A DNA stretch of 64,000 nucleotides from Ruminococcus difficilis (GCF_016680995.1 NZ_JAEQMG010000035.1:106762-170761); one strand, 5' to 3'; numbered from the stretch's first letter, positions 44,229-53,110 are shown. Notes: generated by a model not told the origin, from the letters alone. Translations and numbers: made by a program.

Positions 44229-45002
44229 GTGAAAAGATATTTTGATTTAAACGGCAGAACAGCCATTGTGACAGGTTGTTCAACAGGCTTGGGAGTTCAA
44301 ATGGCAAAGGCGCTCGCCAATCAGGGAGCGAACATTGTCGCCCTTGCCAGACGGCAGGACAAATTAGAAGCTGTCGCAAAGGAAATCAACAAGCAGTTCG
44401 GCGTAGATACACTCGCCGTCAAATGCGACATTACGGATACCGAAGCTGTCAAAGCGGCGGTACAGCAGGCGCTTGACCGTTTTGGAAGAATTGATATTCT
44501 GATCAACAACGCGGGAACGGGAGCTATTGCCCCGGCAGAGGACATCACGGACGAACAGTTTGCAAACGAAGTGAACGTCGATTTGTTCGGTACTTTCAAG
44601 GTCGCTCGTGAGGTTGCAAAGCAGGCGATGATTCCACAGAAATACGGCAGGATCATCAACATCGCTTCAATGTATGGCTTGGTTGGCAACAAGATTGCGG
44701 GATCTTCTCCGTATCACGCAGCTAAAGGCGGCGTAGTGAATCTCACAAGAGCGCTTGCGGCTGAGTGGGGTAAATACGGTATTACTGTTAACGCAATCTG
44801 TCCCGGATACTTCTACACACCACTCACAAAGGAAACTCTCGACACACCTTCTTTTAAAGCATATGCTGACACAGTTATTCCTGCCGAGCGTTACGGCGAA
44901 GAAGGCGAACTTGATACAGCCGCAATCTTCCTTGCTTCCGACAAGACAGCTTATGTCAACGGTATTATGTTGCCCGTCGATGGAGGATATACCTGCGTAT
45001 AA
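44229..45002 (+). CDS. SDR-family oxidoreductase (gluconate 5-dehydrogenase-like)
   Basis: 257 residues. TGCSTGLG coenzyme loop, NNAGTG, catalytic Ser in NIASMYG and YHAAKGG (Tyr, Lys). Resembles IdnO/KduD-type sugar-acid dehydrogenases; the substrate is not certain. GTG at 44229 is chosen because GGAG lies 8 bp before; the in-frame GTG at 44220 has none. Last gene of the operon. Confidence 0.85.
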   Translation: MKRYFDLNGRTAIVTGCSTGLGVQMAKALANQGANIVALARRQDKLEAVAKEINKQFGVDTLAVKCDITDTEAVKAAVQQALDRFGRIDILINNAGTGAIAPAEDITDEQFANEVNVDLFGTFKVAREVAKQAMIPQKYGRIINIASMYGLVGNKIAGSSPYHAAKGGVVNLTRALAAEWGKYGITVNAICPGYFYTPLTKETLDTPSFKAYADTVIPAERYGEEGELDTAAIFLASDKTAYVNGIMLPVDGGYTCV

Positions 45003-45131
45003 TAAGGAAACATAGAGCATAACATCTATTTTCTCCGTTATCCATCTAACTTACGCCATTTACGCCAACCTTACGCCAAACGATGCAGAAAGTTGTGCAG
45101 AGCGTAATCAATCGCATATTTTTGTACTTAC

Positions 45132-45164
45132 ACAGGCAGCCTCATGATGAGGTTGCCTGTTTTG
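45132..45164 (+). terminator. Terminator before the first GNAT gene
   Basis: 12-bp stem ACAGGCAGCCTC / GAGGTTGCCTGT, loop ATGAT, then TTTGTT. Three TACGCCA direct repeats lie just upstream at 45050-45079. Confidence 0.8.
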
Positions 45165-45181
45165 TTATGTAGTTTAGCTGA

Positions 45182-45210
45182 TAGACAAATCGGCGTTGTC
45201 GTGTTATAAT
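45182..45210 (+). promoter_or_regulatory. Promoter of GNAT gene 1
   Basis: TAGACA (45182-45187), 17 bp, TATAAT (45205-45210). Confidence 0.8.
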
Positions 45211-45245
45211 CATAGCAGCATCAGGATTTGCAGAGGTATAAGAAA

Positions 45246-45722
45246 ATGATCAGGCTGGTTACTGCTCTTGAAAAAGACAGAGATTTACTTTGGAATATCA
45301 ATCAGAAGTATCTTTATGAGATGACAAATTACTATGACGATCCGATGGATGAGCATGGAAACTATCATTACGGACACTTTGATGAGTATTTTTCGCACCC
45401 GAAAAGAACAGCGTATCTATTGTACGATGATGATACCCTTATAGGATTTGCTATGCTCAATCCTTATTCCTGTATCGGAAAGAGTCCGGATTACACTATG
45501 GCGGAGTTTACTGTCTTTCCTGCCTATCGCAGAAAGCATCTTGCTTTTGATGTTGTGAACGCCATCTTGAACAAGCATCCCGGTCAATGGGAAATCAAGT
45601 ACAACGAAAACAATCTCGCCGCTAAGCACCTGTGGAGTAAAGTGTCCGCTGCGTATTCACCGGAAGTGTTTCGCCTGAACGGCGAGGAAACGGTTCTCTT
45701 ATTCAAAAAAAAATCTGATTGA
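45246..45722 (+). CDS. GNAT acetyltransferase 1
   Basis: 158 residues; GNAT fold with LIGFAMLNPY, the acetyl-CoA region FPAYRRKHLAFDVV and a late NENNLAAKHLW block. The substrate is unknown. ATG at 45246 with GAGG upstream. It stands alone between its own promoter and terminator. Confidence 0.82.
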   Translation: MIRLVTALEKDRDLLWNINQKYLYEMTNYYDDPMDEHGNYHYGHFDEYFSHPKRTAYLLYDDDTLIGFAMLNPYSCIGKSPDYTMAEFTVFPAYRRKHLAFDVVNAILNKHPGQWEIKYNENNLAAKHLWSKVSAAYSPEVFRLNGEETVLLFKKKSD

Positions 45723-45752
45723 AGGCAGCCTTTCACACGAGGCTGCCTATTT
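45722..45752 (+). terminator. Terminator after GNAT gene 1
   Basis: AGGCAGCC / GGCTGCCT stem with a 10-nt loop, followed by ATTTATTT; its sequence closely resembles the terminator before GNAT 1. Confidence 0.75.
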
Positions 45753-45758
45753 ATTTGA

Positions 45759-45787
45759 TAGACAAATCGGAGAAGTCGTGCTATAAT
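45759..45787 (+). promoter_or_regulatory. Promoter of GNAT gene 2
   Basis: TAGACA (45759-45764), 17 bp, TATAAT (45782-45787), nearly identical to the promoter of GNAT 1. Confidence 0.8.
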
Positions 45788-45823
45788 CTTAGTAGCGCAA
45801 ATCGGAATTTGTGGAGGAAAAGC

Positions 45824-46330
45824 ATGAATCTGTCTATAAGAAAATGGAGAATCGAAGATAAATCCGATCTCGCATTCAATTTAAATAATCTTAAAATAAT
45901 GAATAACCTTAGGGATGGACTGCCTTATCCATTCACAGAACAGGATGCAGAGGATTTTATCCGAACGATGTTATCGTCGGACAAAGACAGTACATTCGCA
46001 TTTGCGATAACACTTGATGATAAGGTGATTGGAAGCATTGGTGTATTTCGACAGGATAATATCCATAGTAGAACCGCTGAAATGGGTTATTACATAGGAG
46101 AACCCTACTGGGGAAATGGATATATGACAAATGCAATCAAACAGGTCTGTCAATATGTATTTGAGAATACGGATATTATTCGTATTTTTGCTGAACCATT
46201 TGCACATAATACTGCTTCATGCAGAGCGTTGGAAAAGGCAGGATTTAAATGCGAAGGAATATTAAAAAGTAACGCTGTGAAATGTGGCAGTATCATTGAT
46301 ATGAAAATGTATGCACTTGTTAGAGCGTAA
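45824..46330 (+). CDS. GNAT acetyltransferase 2 (RimJ/RimL type)
   Basis: 168 residues: AEMGYYIGEPYWGNGYMTNA and NTASCRALEKAGFKCEGIL are typical of RimJ/RimL-like N-acetyltransferases. ATG set by GGAGGAAAAGC. Not closely related to GNAT 1, yet driven by almost the same promoter. Confidence 0.87.
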   Translation: MNLSIRKWRIEDKSDLAFNLNNLKIMNNLRDGLPYPFTEQDAEDFIRTMLSSDKDSTFAFAITLDDKVIGSIGVFRQDNIHSRTAEMGYYIGEPYWGNGYMTNAIKQVCQYVFENTDIIRIFAEPFAHNTASCRALEKAGFKCEGILKSNAVKCGSIIDMKMYALVRA

Positions 46331-46613
46331 TTCAAATTCTGATTTGAAATCCCCGAAATCATAGGCATTCGCCGCTGATTATAGGGCTTTAATGAAATCC
46401 TCTGAAACCGTTGAAAACAAAGGATTTTTCGCAATCTGCTCACCGAATCCCTTTATTAAATGTTACACCGTTTCTACAACGCCTGCGCCGCTCATAAGGG
46501 CAAAAGCAAGGGCAAGAAAAACCCATAACAGGATATAACAAGGTGTGGCAATCGGGAAGCTGTGGCATATGTGCGAATACATCAACGACACCATTATACA
46601 GGATGATTTCACA
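46331..46613. other. Degraded sequence before tnpV
   Basis: No complete gene. Frames continuous with the following TnpV gene extend to 46545 (MCEYINDTII) and may be remnants of the recombinase region of a transposon. Confidence 0.35.
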
Positions 46614-46991
46614 ATGGAAAAGTACATTTTTGATAAAGACAATGGTTTGTGGTATGAGCTGCAGGGCGACTATTATTATCCCTGCCTGACAGTACCAGCC
46701 GAAGAGGAAAAGTCCATCGGGATATGGGGACAGCGGCACCTGCGGTTCATCAAGACGGAGCGAAAAGCCCTGTACACGGAGCTACTGACCAGCGGCAAGT
46801 TAAATACCTATCTGGCCAACATCAACGAACAGGCGAAGGAGCAAATGCTTCTGCTGACAGAGCAGATGGCAGAGCGTGAGGGCGTGACAGAACAGCTCAA
46901 AGCACAGGATCAAATGCTGTGGGTGCAGCGGATGAACAACATCCGGGACAGGGCAATAGAGATCGTAAATCACGAGTTGATCTATGCATAA
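46614..46991 (+). CDS. tnpV: TnpV-like transposon protein
   Basis: 125 residues from ATG at 46614. Typical TnpV blocks: LWYELQGDYYYPCLTVPAEE, IGIWGQRHLRFIK, GKLNTYLANINEQA, and MLWVQRMNNIRDRAIEIVN. TnpV proteins belong to conjugative or mobilizable transposons of Clostridia; role not known. No recombinase is seen nearby, so it is probably a leftover. Confidence 0.75.
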   Translation: MEKYIFDKDNGLWYELQGDYYYPCLTVPAEEEKSIGIWGQRHLRFIKTERKALYTELLTSGKLNTYLANINEQAKEQMLLLTEQMAEREGVTEQLKAQDQMLWVQRMNNIRDRAIEIVNHELIYA

Positions 46992-47150
46992 GGTAACGGG
47001 CGGCGGGGAGCAATCCCCGCCGCTATTTGCCAAAAGAAAGAGCGCCGGATTGCAAAAAAAGTCTTGATTTTCAGCGGGTTGTGGCTGTGATTTTGATGTC
47101 GTAACAGTAATACTTACATATAACGCAACTAAACATAACGAAAAGCAAAG

Positions 47151-47387
47151 AATACTACTCTGGCACCGCTCTCGAAGCGGCTCGATAAACAGGGATATAT
47201 TAACCGTATCAGGCTGGAGAACAATGAGCGCAGGCTCTTTCTTTCGCTGACTGAAAAAGGTGAAGCATTGAAAGAGAGGGCGCTTGATATTCCGAAGGCA
47301 ATGCAAAGATGTATCGATCTTCCGCAAGAGGAGCTGATCCAGCTCAAATATCTGCTGAACAAGGCGCTGACGCGTATGGAGAGATAG
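47151..47387 (+). pseudogene. MarR-family regulator fragment
   Basis: A frame of 78 sense codons without a start encodes the second half of a MarR wHTH protein (TTLAPLSKRLDKQGYINRIR, LENNERRLFLSLTEKGEALK). The N-terminal third is missing. Too short and start-less to be intact. Confidence 0.75.
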
Positions 47388-47400
47388 GAGGTCTGTAGAA

Positions 47401-47559
47401 ATGAAACCCGGAACAATTATTCTGATAGTCATTTTGGCACTTTGTGCCTGCTGCCTGTTTACACACCGGCGTGTTATTAAAGCACTTTTGAAGCATGAAC
47501 CTATGCCGAAGGCTCCAAAGTGGCACTGTTGGGTAAAACCTGAGAATAGAAGAAGCTGA
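47401..47559 (+). CDS. Small membrane protein, 52 residues
   Basis: ATG at 47401 with GGAGG ahead, stop at 47557. One hydrophobic segment (TIILIVILALCACCLF) and a basic tail with PMPKAPKWHCW. Not recognised; perhaps the former partner of the MarR gene. Confidence 0.5.
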   Translation: MKPGTIILIVILALCACCLFTHRRVIKALLKHEPMPKAPKWHCWVKPENRRS

Positions 47560-47631
47560 AACTGCGGAGGAAATAATGAAGACTCCCTCACCATCAGCAG
47601 CGGTGGGAAGCGGAAAATAGCGTAGAGTTTA

Positions 47632-47660
47632 TTGACTATTTTGACTTTTGTGAGTATATT
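47632..47660 (+). promoter_or_regulatory. Promoter of nadE
   Basis: TTGACT (47632-47637), 17 bp, TATATT (47655-47660). Confidence 0.6.
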
Positions 47661-47667
47661 ATAAGAA

Positions 47668-47707
47668 AGCAGACAAAGGCGCCTGATTGTGCCTGTGTCT
47701 GCTTTTT
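47668..47707 (+). terminator. Leader terminator upstream of nadE
   Basis: AGCAGACA / TGTCTGCT stem with an inner GGC/GCC pairing and a five-T tail. It lies between the nadE promoter and the start codon, so it could act as an attenuator. Confidence 0.6.
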
Positions 47708-47785
47708 GTTATATGCGGGCTTGAGAGCAGCATGTCGAAGCAGGAAATAGAATGGTCATTTCAAAAAACTAAAAAAGGAGTCATC

Positions 47786-49744
47786 ATGAGAAATCAACTG
47801 ATTCTCGCAGCTGCAGCAGTACCGGATCTTAAAGTTGCAGATGTGGAATATAACACGAATCAGATCGTTCGTTTGATCAAAGAAAACTCTGCATGCGGTC
47901 TAATTGTTTTTCCGGAATTATCTGTGACCGGATATACTTGTGCTGATCTGTTTGGAAGCGGACTGCTTCTGGAGAAAGCCCAGGATGGCATGATCAGGAT
48001 TGCTGAGGCAACACAGGAATATTCAGGCCTTACTGTGATCATCGGGGTGCCGATCCGGTTTGAAAACAATCTGTATAACTGCGCGGCCGTTATATCCGAA
48101 GGCAATGTCTGCGCCATCATTCCAAAACAATATATCCCTTCTTATTCTGAGTTCTATGAGGGTAGATGGTTCTCCTCCGGGAAAGGTTTGACAGAACGCT
48201 CCGTACGAATTCATGGGAAGGATATTCCTTTTGGAACGGATATTCTTGCAGAGGATCCTGAAAGCGGGGCTGTCCTGGGTATAGAAATCTGTGAGGATCT
48301 CTGGGTGCCTGATAAACCGAGCACACACATGTGTCTTGCAGGGGCAAACATCATCGCAAATCTGTCTGCCTCGGATGAGCTGATCGGCAAGGAAGAATAC
48401 CGCAGAAGGCTTGTAGAACAACAGAGCGGGTCATGCTACTGTGCGTATGTCTATGCCTCTGCAGGGGTGGATGAAAGCAGCACGGATCTTGTCTTTTCGG
48501 GCCACACGCTTATTGGCCAATGTGGAACGGTTCTTCAGGAAGATATATTTCCGCTGTGCCCTTCCGTAAGCACCGGTGCCATTGATCTGGTGCGTATTAT
48601 GTACGACAGAAGACATCAGAATACATTTGGGAACGCCGACGAGAACATGTATCGAAGAGTAAATGTAAATATACGGGCTTTCAGGAACGGCGAGGCATCG
48701 ATCAGTGAAATGGCGGATATACTGAAGGAACTCCCTGTCGTACTGAGCAGAAATCCTTTTGTACCGTCAGACGACCGGGAGAGGAGAGACAGGTGCAGAA
48801 AGATCATGCGCATTCAGGCAAACGGTCTGGCAACAAGGATAAGGGCAACCGGGATTTATAATCTTCTAATCGGGATATCCGGCGGACTGGACTCCACGCT
48901 TGCTCTGCTCGTTTGCGCTGAGGCAAGGAGTATGGTTCCAGAGATTCGTATTATAGCGTATACGATGCCAAACAAAGGAAACACATCCGGTCTGACCTAC
49001 AAAAATGCACGAGAGCTGATGCGACTTATCGCCGACGAAGTGCACGAAGTGCCGATCAGCGAAAGCGTTCAGATGCACCTGAAAGATATCGGACACAGCC
49101 CGGATTATCAGGGAGAAGGAGATTCTGCATACGAGAATGCCCAGGCAAGAATGCGTACATATATACTGATGGATGCAGCCAATATGATAAACGGGCTGGT
49201 CGTAGGTACGGGAGATCTTTCTGAACTTGCGCTTGGCTGGTGTACATACAACGGGGATCATATGTCCATGTATGCAGTGAATGCTTCCGTACCGAAAACG
49301 CTCGTAAAGTATATCTGTCGTACATATGCACAGTTCTGCAGCAGCGAAGAACTGAGGAGGGTGATTTTCGCAATATGTGACACACCTATCACACCGGAGC
49401 TTACTCCAAGCCATGAAGGAAAAATCAGTCAGATGACTGAGGAAAAGATCGGGAAGTATGATCTGAACGATTTTTTACTGTATTATACGCTCCGGTATGG
49501 ATTCGAGCCTTCCCGTTCTGCAGCTTACGCGATGTGTGCTTATCCGGAATTGGAAAGGAAGGAGATAATCAAAGCAGCTGAACGTTTTTATATCAGATTT
49601 TTTACCCAACAGTTTAAAAGAAGCTGTTTGCCGGATGGACCTAAAGTGGGGAGCGTTTCTCTGTCACCGAGAGGAGATTGGCGAATGCCTAGCGATGCTT
49701 CAATGCGCTTGTGGCTGGACGATTTGAAGGATGTGATGAGATGA
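47786..49744 (+). CDS. nadE: Glutamine-dependent NAD+ synthetase
   Basis: 652 residues. The N-terminal nitrilase-type glutaminase domain has its Glu-Lys-Cys triad in FPELSVTG (E44), KQYIPSYSEF and IEICEDLW. The C-terminal NAD synthase has the PP-loop ISGGLDSTLAL and GTGDLSELALGW. Makes NAD from deamido-NAD, ATP and glutamine. ATG fixed by AAAAAAGGAGTCATC. The stop overlaps the next gene. Confidence 0.95.
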   Translation: MRNQLILAAAAVPDLKVADVEYNTNQIVRLIKENSACGLIVFPELSVTGYTCADLFGSGLLLEKAQDGMIRIAEATQEYSGLTVIIGVPIRFENNLYNCAAVISEGNVCAIIPKQYIPSYSEFYEGRWFSSGKGLTERSVRIHGKDIPFGTDILAEDPESGAVLGIEICEDLWVPDKPSTHMCLAGANIIANLSASDELIGKEEYRRRLVEQQSGSCYCAYVYASAGVDESSTDLVFSGHTLIGQCGTVLQEDIFPLCPSVSTGAIDLVRIMYDRRHQNTFGNADENMYRRVNVNIRAFRNGEASISEMADILKELPVVLSRNPFVPSDDRERRDRCRKIMRIQANGLATRIRATGIYNLLIGISGGLDSTLALLVCAEARSMVPEIRIIAYTMPNKGNTSGLTYKNARELMRLIADEVHEVPISESVQMHLKDIGHSPDYQGEGDSAYENAQARMRTYILMDAANMINGLVVGTGDLSELALGWCTYNGDHMSMYAVNASVPKTLVKYICRTYAQFCSSEELRRVIFAICDTPITPELTPSHEGKISQMTEEKIGKYDLNDFLLYYTLRYGFEPSRSAAYAMCAYPELERKEIIKAAERFYIRFFTQQFKRSCLPDGPKVGSVSLSPRGDWRMPSDASMRLWLDDLKDVMR

Positions 49745-50445
49745 AACCGATTATAGGCGTCATGCCCCTGTGGGATGATGAAAAAGAAAGTATATGGATG
49801 CTTCCGGGTTATATGGAGGGAATACATCAGACGGGAGGTATTCCAATCATATTACCGTTTTCAACAGATGTGGGCGAGATTAAGAGACTGGCTGGATTGT
49901 GTGACGGTTTTTTGTTTACCGGAGGACATGATGTTTCTCCAAAATTATACCATGAAGAGCCAATGGATGGGCTTGTGTCCTGCTGTGAAATAAGGGATGA
50001 CATGGAGACAGTTTATCTTCATGAAGCGATCAGTTCAAACAAGCCTGTGCTTGGTATCTGCAGAGGAATCCAGTTTATAAATGCTGCTCTGGGAGGGACG
50101 TTGTATCAGGATTTGCCTATTCAGCATTCTTCGGATATAGAACACCACCAGAAACCTCCATATGATGTTCCAATCCATGACGTAATGATTGAAAAAGATT
50201 CACCGCTATACCAATGCTTGAAAACAGAAACGCTTTCTGTGAACAGTTATCATCATCAAGCGGTAAAAACATTGGCAGACGATCTTAAAGTAATGGCTAA
50301 AGCACCGGATGGAATTATCGAAGCGGTTTATATGTCCGGGAATCGATTTTTGTGGGCAGTGCAGTGGCATCCGGAGTTTTCATGGAAGACAGATCCCAAT
50401 AGTACGAAAATACTCAAAGCCTTTATAGAGGCTGCAGCAGAATGA
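49741..50445 (+). CDS. Class I glutamine amidotransferase (PuuD-like)
   Basis: 234 residues: nucleophile elbow LGICRGIQFIN and QWHPEFSW (His, Glu) define the gamma-glutamyl hydrolase family acting on compounds such as gamma-glutamyl-GABA. Overlaps nadE by ATGA, which hints at a shared role in nitrogen or NAD supply (inference). Confidence 0.88.
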   Translation: MKPIIGVMPLWDDEKESIWMLPGYMEGIHQTGGIPIILPFSTDVGEIKRLAGLCDGFLFTGGHDVSPKLYHEEPMDGLVSCCEIRDDMETVYLHEAISSNKPVLGICRGIQFINAALGGTLYQDLPIQHSSDIEHHQKPPYDVPIHDVMIEKDSPLYQCLKTETLSVNSYHHQAVKTLADDLKVMAKAPDGIIEAVYMSGNRFLWAVQWHPEFSWKTDPNSTKILKAFIEAAAE

Positions 50446-50451
50446 TGAAAG

Positions 50452-50586
50452 ATGTATCAAGGCTCCCACACTACGCTGTATAAGTTCGACAATGAAAATC
50501 ACAGATTTTCTGTCTCACTGCCGAAGGAAACGGTGTTTGAATTGAGCCTGGAGGAACCATATAGAGACGAGAGAACTGCACCATGA
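50452..50586 (+). CDS. 44-residue ORF before the lipoprotein gene
   Basis: ATG at 50452, TGA at 50584; its stop overlaps the start of the lipoprotein gene (ATGA). The peptide (TLYKFDNENHRFSVSLPKET) resembles part of a beta-rich domain and is not recognised. It could be a real small gene or a remnant. Confidence 0.4.
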   Translation: MYQGSHTTLYKFDNENHRFSVSLPKETVFELSLEEPYRDERTAP

Positions 50587-51086
50587 AAAGATCAATCATT
50601 TTCCTGATGCTCTTATGTCTGCTCATGTGTATGCCCGCTTGCGGAGCAGAACCTGCAGAACAACCGGGTGCTCATCCGACAGAAACATCAGGTGTCGAAT
50701 CCGATCAGGAAATACCGGTTTCCAAAGACGAAACCGCAGATTCTGCTGTGACGGCAGAGAATGATGGTCCGGCGGAAACTGCCGAGCCAGTGAAGGAGGA
50801 ACAGGAACAAATGCTTCAAATGAAAATCGGTGAAACTTCTGTGCAGGTGGAATGGGAAGACAATGAATCCGTGCAGGCACTGAGAGAACTGTGTTTCGGT
50901 CAGCCGCTTACCATCCGGATGTCCATGTATGGCAGCTTTGAACAAGTCGGCGCGATCGGGGAAAAGCTCCCGCGCAATGATAGACAGACCACCACAAGTG
51001 CCGGAGACATCGTTCTCTACTCAGGGAGCAATATCGTTATATTCTATGGCTCCAACAATTGGTCTTATACGCGGCTGGATCGGTAA
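50583..51086 (+). CDS. Lipoprotein with cyclophilin-like domain
   Basis: 167 residues. Signal with lipobox MCMPAC, an acidic linker (residues 22-75), then a cyclophilin-like fold domain: MKIGETSVQVEWEDNESVQA, GEKLPRNDRQTTTSAGDIVL, IVIFYGSNNWSYTRL. Attached to the outer face of the membrane. Function unknown. Confidence 0.82.
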   Translation: MKRSIIFLMLLCLLMCMPACGAEPAEQPGAHPTETSGVESDQEIPVSKDETADSAVTAENDGPAETAEPVKEEQEQMLQMKIGETSVQVEWEDNESVQALRELCFGQPLTIRMSMYGSFEQVGAIGEKLPRNDRQTTTSAGDIVLYSGSNIVIFYGSNNWSYTRLDR

Positions 51087-51149
51087 CGCAATACCTTACT
51101 TAATCACACACAGACCTATCACATCATTCAAGGCAAGTGCCTGATACAT

Positions 51150-51293
51150 TTAATATATACTTTCAATCCGTTACAACGGCAAAAGGATTATTGCCATATT
51201 CTTCGGCATTACCGTGAGGCACACGGTATGACGAGAAGGCAACTGAGCGCGGCGACAGGGATCCCGGTTGGAAAAATCCAAGATTATGAATGA
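51150..51293 (+). pseudogene. Displaced first HTH repeat, cut off by an in-frame TGA
   Basis: The frame reads LRHYREAHGMTRRQLSAATG and KIQDYE, then TGA at 51291-51293, then continues as NNMALHYESASI into the next gene. Sequence on both sides of the stop is one Xre-type HTH unit. Confidence 0.65.
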
Positions 51294-51299
51294 AACAAT

Positions 51300-52313
51300 A
51301 TGGCGCTGCATTATGAATCCGCAAGTATAATCGCCCACGCTTTAAACATCAAAAGCTCATTTCTCTTGGATGAATACACCGAGTTTTGCAAGCCCGGATA
51401 TGGGAAGCGTATCCGAACTATCCGAATTCAAAGCGGATTAACGCAGGAGCAGTTTTCGGAGAGGTTAGGCTTTACCCGTTCCAATGAAAGTACATGGGAA
51501 GATGAATTAAATAACCGTCGCCCAAGCCGTGAGAGCTATCGAAAAATCAAACGAATGGCAATCGAAGCCGGTTTCGATGTCAGAAAGCTGATAGATGACC
51601 CTGATACCTATACGGATGAATATGCTGTCTTTATCGAGCGCGATTGCGGAAAGAAGATACGGCAGATCCGTTTAGCGCATGGCGTTGTGACAAAGGTGTT
51701 CGCTGAAAAGATCGGTTGTGATTGGCAAACGCTTGAACATTGGGAGATCGACCGTGCAAAGCCTCTGCGTAAATACTATGAACCAATCAAGCAAGCAGCG
51801 CGAGAAGTCGGAATCGATTTGGATATGCTCAATGTTGAACCCGATTACTTCGTCAGCGATTATCAAGGCTTTATCCAAGCTGACTGCGGCAGGAAGATCA
51901 AAAGCATCCGCATAGCTTGCGGCTGCGGCTTAAATCAATTTGGCAGGATACTCGGCTGTACGGGAGAAGCAGTCGCCAGGTGGGAGAAAAACATTTGTGT
52001 TCCCGAACTGAAATACTATAAGCAGATTGAACAGGCGGCAAACGATAATGGTCTTTCCATCAAAAGCCTGAATGAAACACCCGTGCTGATCAAGGACGAA
52101 TACAAGGAATTCTGCGAAAGTGAGTTCGGAGAGGTCGTGAAAGCCATCCGACGCAACTATCATATGAAGCAAATAGATTTTGGACGCATGATCGGTGTGT
52201 CGCTAAGCACAATAGGAAATTGGGAGACGCGGAGTGTGATCCCCGACAGGGAACACTTCGCCAAGCTGAAAGAAATCGCGGCGAGAAAAGGAGTAAAATT
52301 ATATGACGCATGA
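51300..52313 (+). CDS. Array of four Xre-type HTH repeats
   Basis: 337 residues. HTH units recur about every 75-80 residues, beginning CKPGYGKRIRTIRIQ, IERDCGKKIRQIRLA, IQADCGRKIKSIRIA and CESEFGEVVKAIRRN, each followed by a W-containing recognition helix (for example ARWEKN, GNWETR). A fifth unit lies upstream behind an in-frame stop. No other domain is seen. The start at 51300 has no ribosome site, so the gene may be disrupted or read through. The stop overlaps the macrodomain gene by ATGA+ coupling. Confidence 0.65.
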   Translation: MALHYESASIIAHALNIKSSFLLDEYTEFCKPGYGKRIRTIRIQSGLTQEQFSERLGFTRSNESTWEDELNNRRPSRESYRKIKRMAIEAGFDVRKLIDDPDTYTDEYAVFIERDCGKKIRQIRLAHGVVTKVFAEKIGCDWQTLEHWEIDRAKPLRKYYEPIKQAAREVGIDLDMLNVEPDYFVSDYQGFIQADCGRKIKSIRIACGCGLNQFGRILGCTGEAVARWEKNICVPELKYYKQIEQAANDNGLSIKSLNETPVLIKDEYKEFCESEFGEVVKAIRRNYHMKQIDFGRMIGVSLSTIGNWETRSVIPDREHFAKLKEIAARKGVKLYDA

Positions 52314-53079
52314 AGAACAACGTATCTGGTTGATCAAAGAACTGCAAAAGGATCGTTCCCAACTCAGCCATTACAGAATCCCGAATGATGAGCAGGGGCA
52401 GAAGGATCTGCTTCGTGGATTGATGAATATTTGGATGCCGAAGCCTATCAGCGAGGAATATCTACGAATTGAAAGCGAATATCTCAGAGCTGAAAACGAA
52501 GCAAAGGGTATCACAAAAATATCAGACCTCACCCCTGTTGAAAAAGACCTCTATTTATGGCAGGGCGACATCACAACGCTCTCCTGCGACGCGGTTGTGA
52601 ACGCTGCCAACGCCCAGCTTTTGGGCTGTTTTAGGGTCTTACATTCCTGCATTGACAATTGCTTGCACATCGCTGCCGGGTTATCTCTGAGATACCGGTG
52701 CTTTGAAATCATGAGCGAGCAGGGGCACGAGGAGCCGACGGGTCAGGCGAAGATTACGCCCGGCTACAACCTGCCGAGTCAATATGTTTTGCACACAGTC
52801 GGGCCAATCGTCAGCGGTAGGCTCACCGAGGAACACTGCGAGTTGCTGAAAAGCTGTTACCTCTCTTGCTTGAAGCTCGCCGAAGAAAACGGATGTGAGA
52901 GCATCGCGTTCTGTTGTATTTCCACAGGCGTGTTCGGATTCCCGCAGCATAAGGCGGCTGAGATCGCCGTATCAACTGTTAAAGAGTACAAAAAAACAAC
53001 AAGCAGCGATATCAAGGTAATCTTCAATGTGTTCAAGGATGATGACTTGATGATTTATCGCAACTTGTTGAATTGTTGA
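52303..53079 (+). CDS. Zinc-type macrodomain ADP-ribosyl hydrolase
   Basis: 258 residues. About 80 helical residues precede a macrodomain: WQGDITTLSCDAVVNAANAQ, GCFRVLHSCIDNCLH (Zn-type signature with H and C), GHEEPTGQAKITPGYNLPSQ, HTVGPIV, and CCISTGVFGFP. Predicted to remove ADP-ribose from proteins, as in the Zn-macro family of Firmicutes and yeast. The first 11 bp overlap the HTH-array gene. No sirtuin or ART partner is seen here. Confidence 0.87.
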   Translation: MTHEEQRIWLIKELQKDRSQLSHYRIPNDEQGQKDLLRGLMNIWMPKPISEEYLRIESEYLRAENEAKGITKISDLTPVEKDLYLWQGDITTLSCDAVVNAANAQLLGCFRVLHSCIDNCLHIAAGLSLRYRCFEIMSEQGHEEPTGQAKITPGYNLPSQYVLHTVGPIVSGRLTEEHCELLKSCYLSCLKLAEENGCESIAFCCISTGVFGFPQHKAAEIAVSTVKEYKKTTSSDIKVIFNVFKDDDLMIYRNLLNC

Positions 53080-53084
53080 TTTTC

Positions 53085-53110
53085 GGAGCCGGTTACCCCG
53101 GCTCCTTTTT
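53085..53110 (+). terminator. Terminator of the HTH-macrodomain operon
   Basis: GGAGCCGG-TTACC-CCGGCTCC stem-loop followed by five T. Confidence 0.88.

Noticed and set aside
46545..46613. Longer start for TnpV
   Set aside because: The family normally begins near the segment at 46614; the earlier residues do not match and lack a ribosome site.
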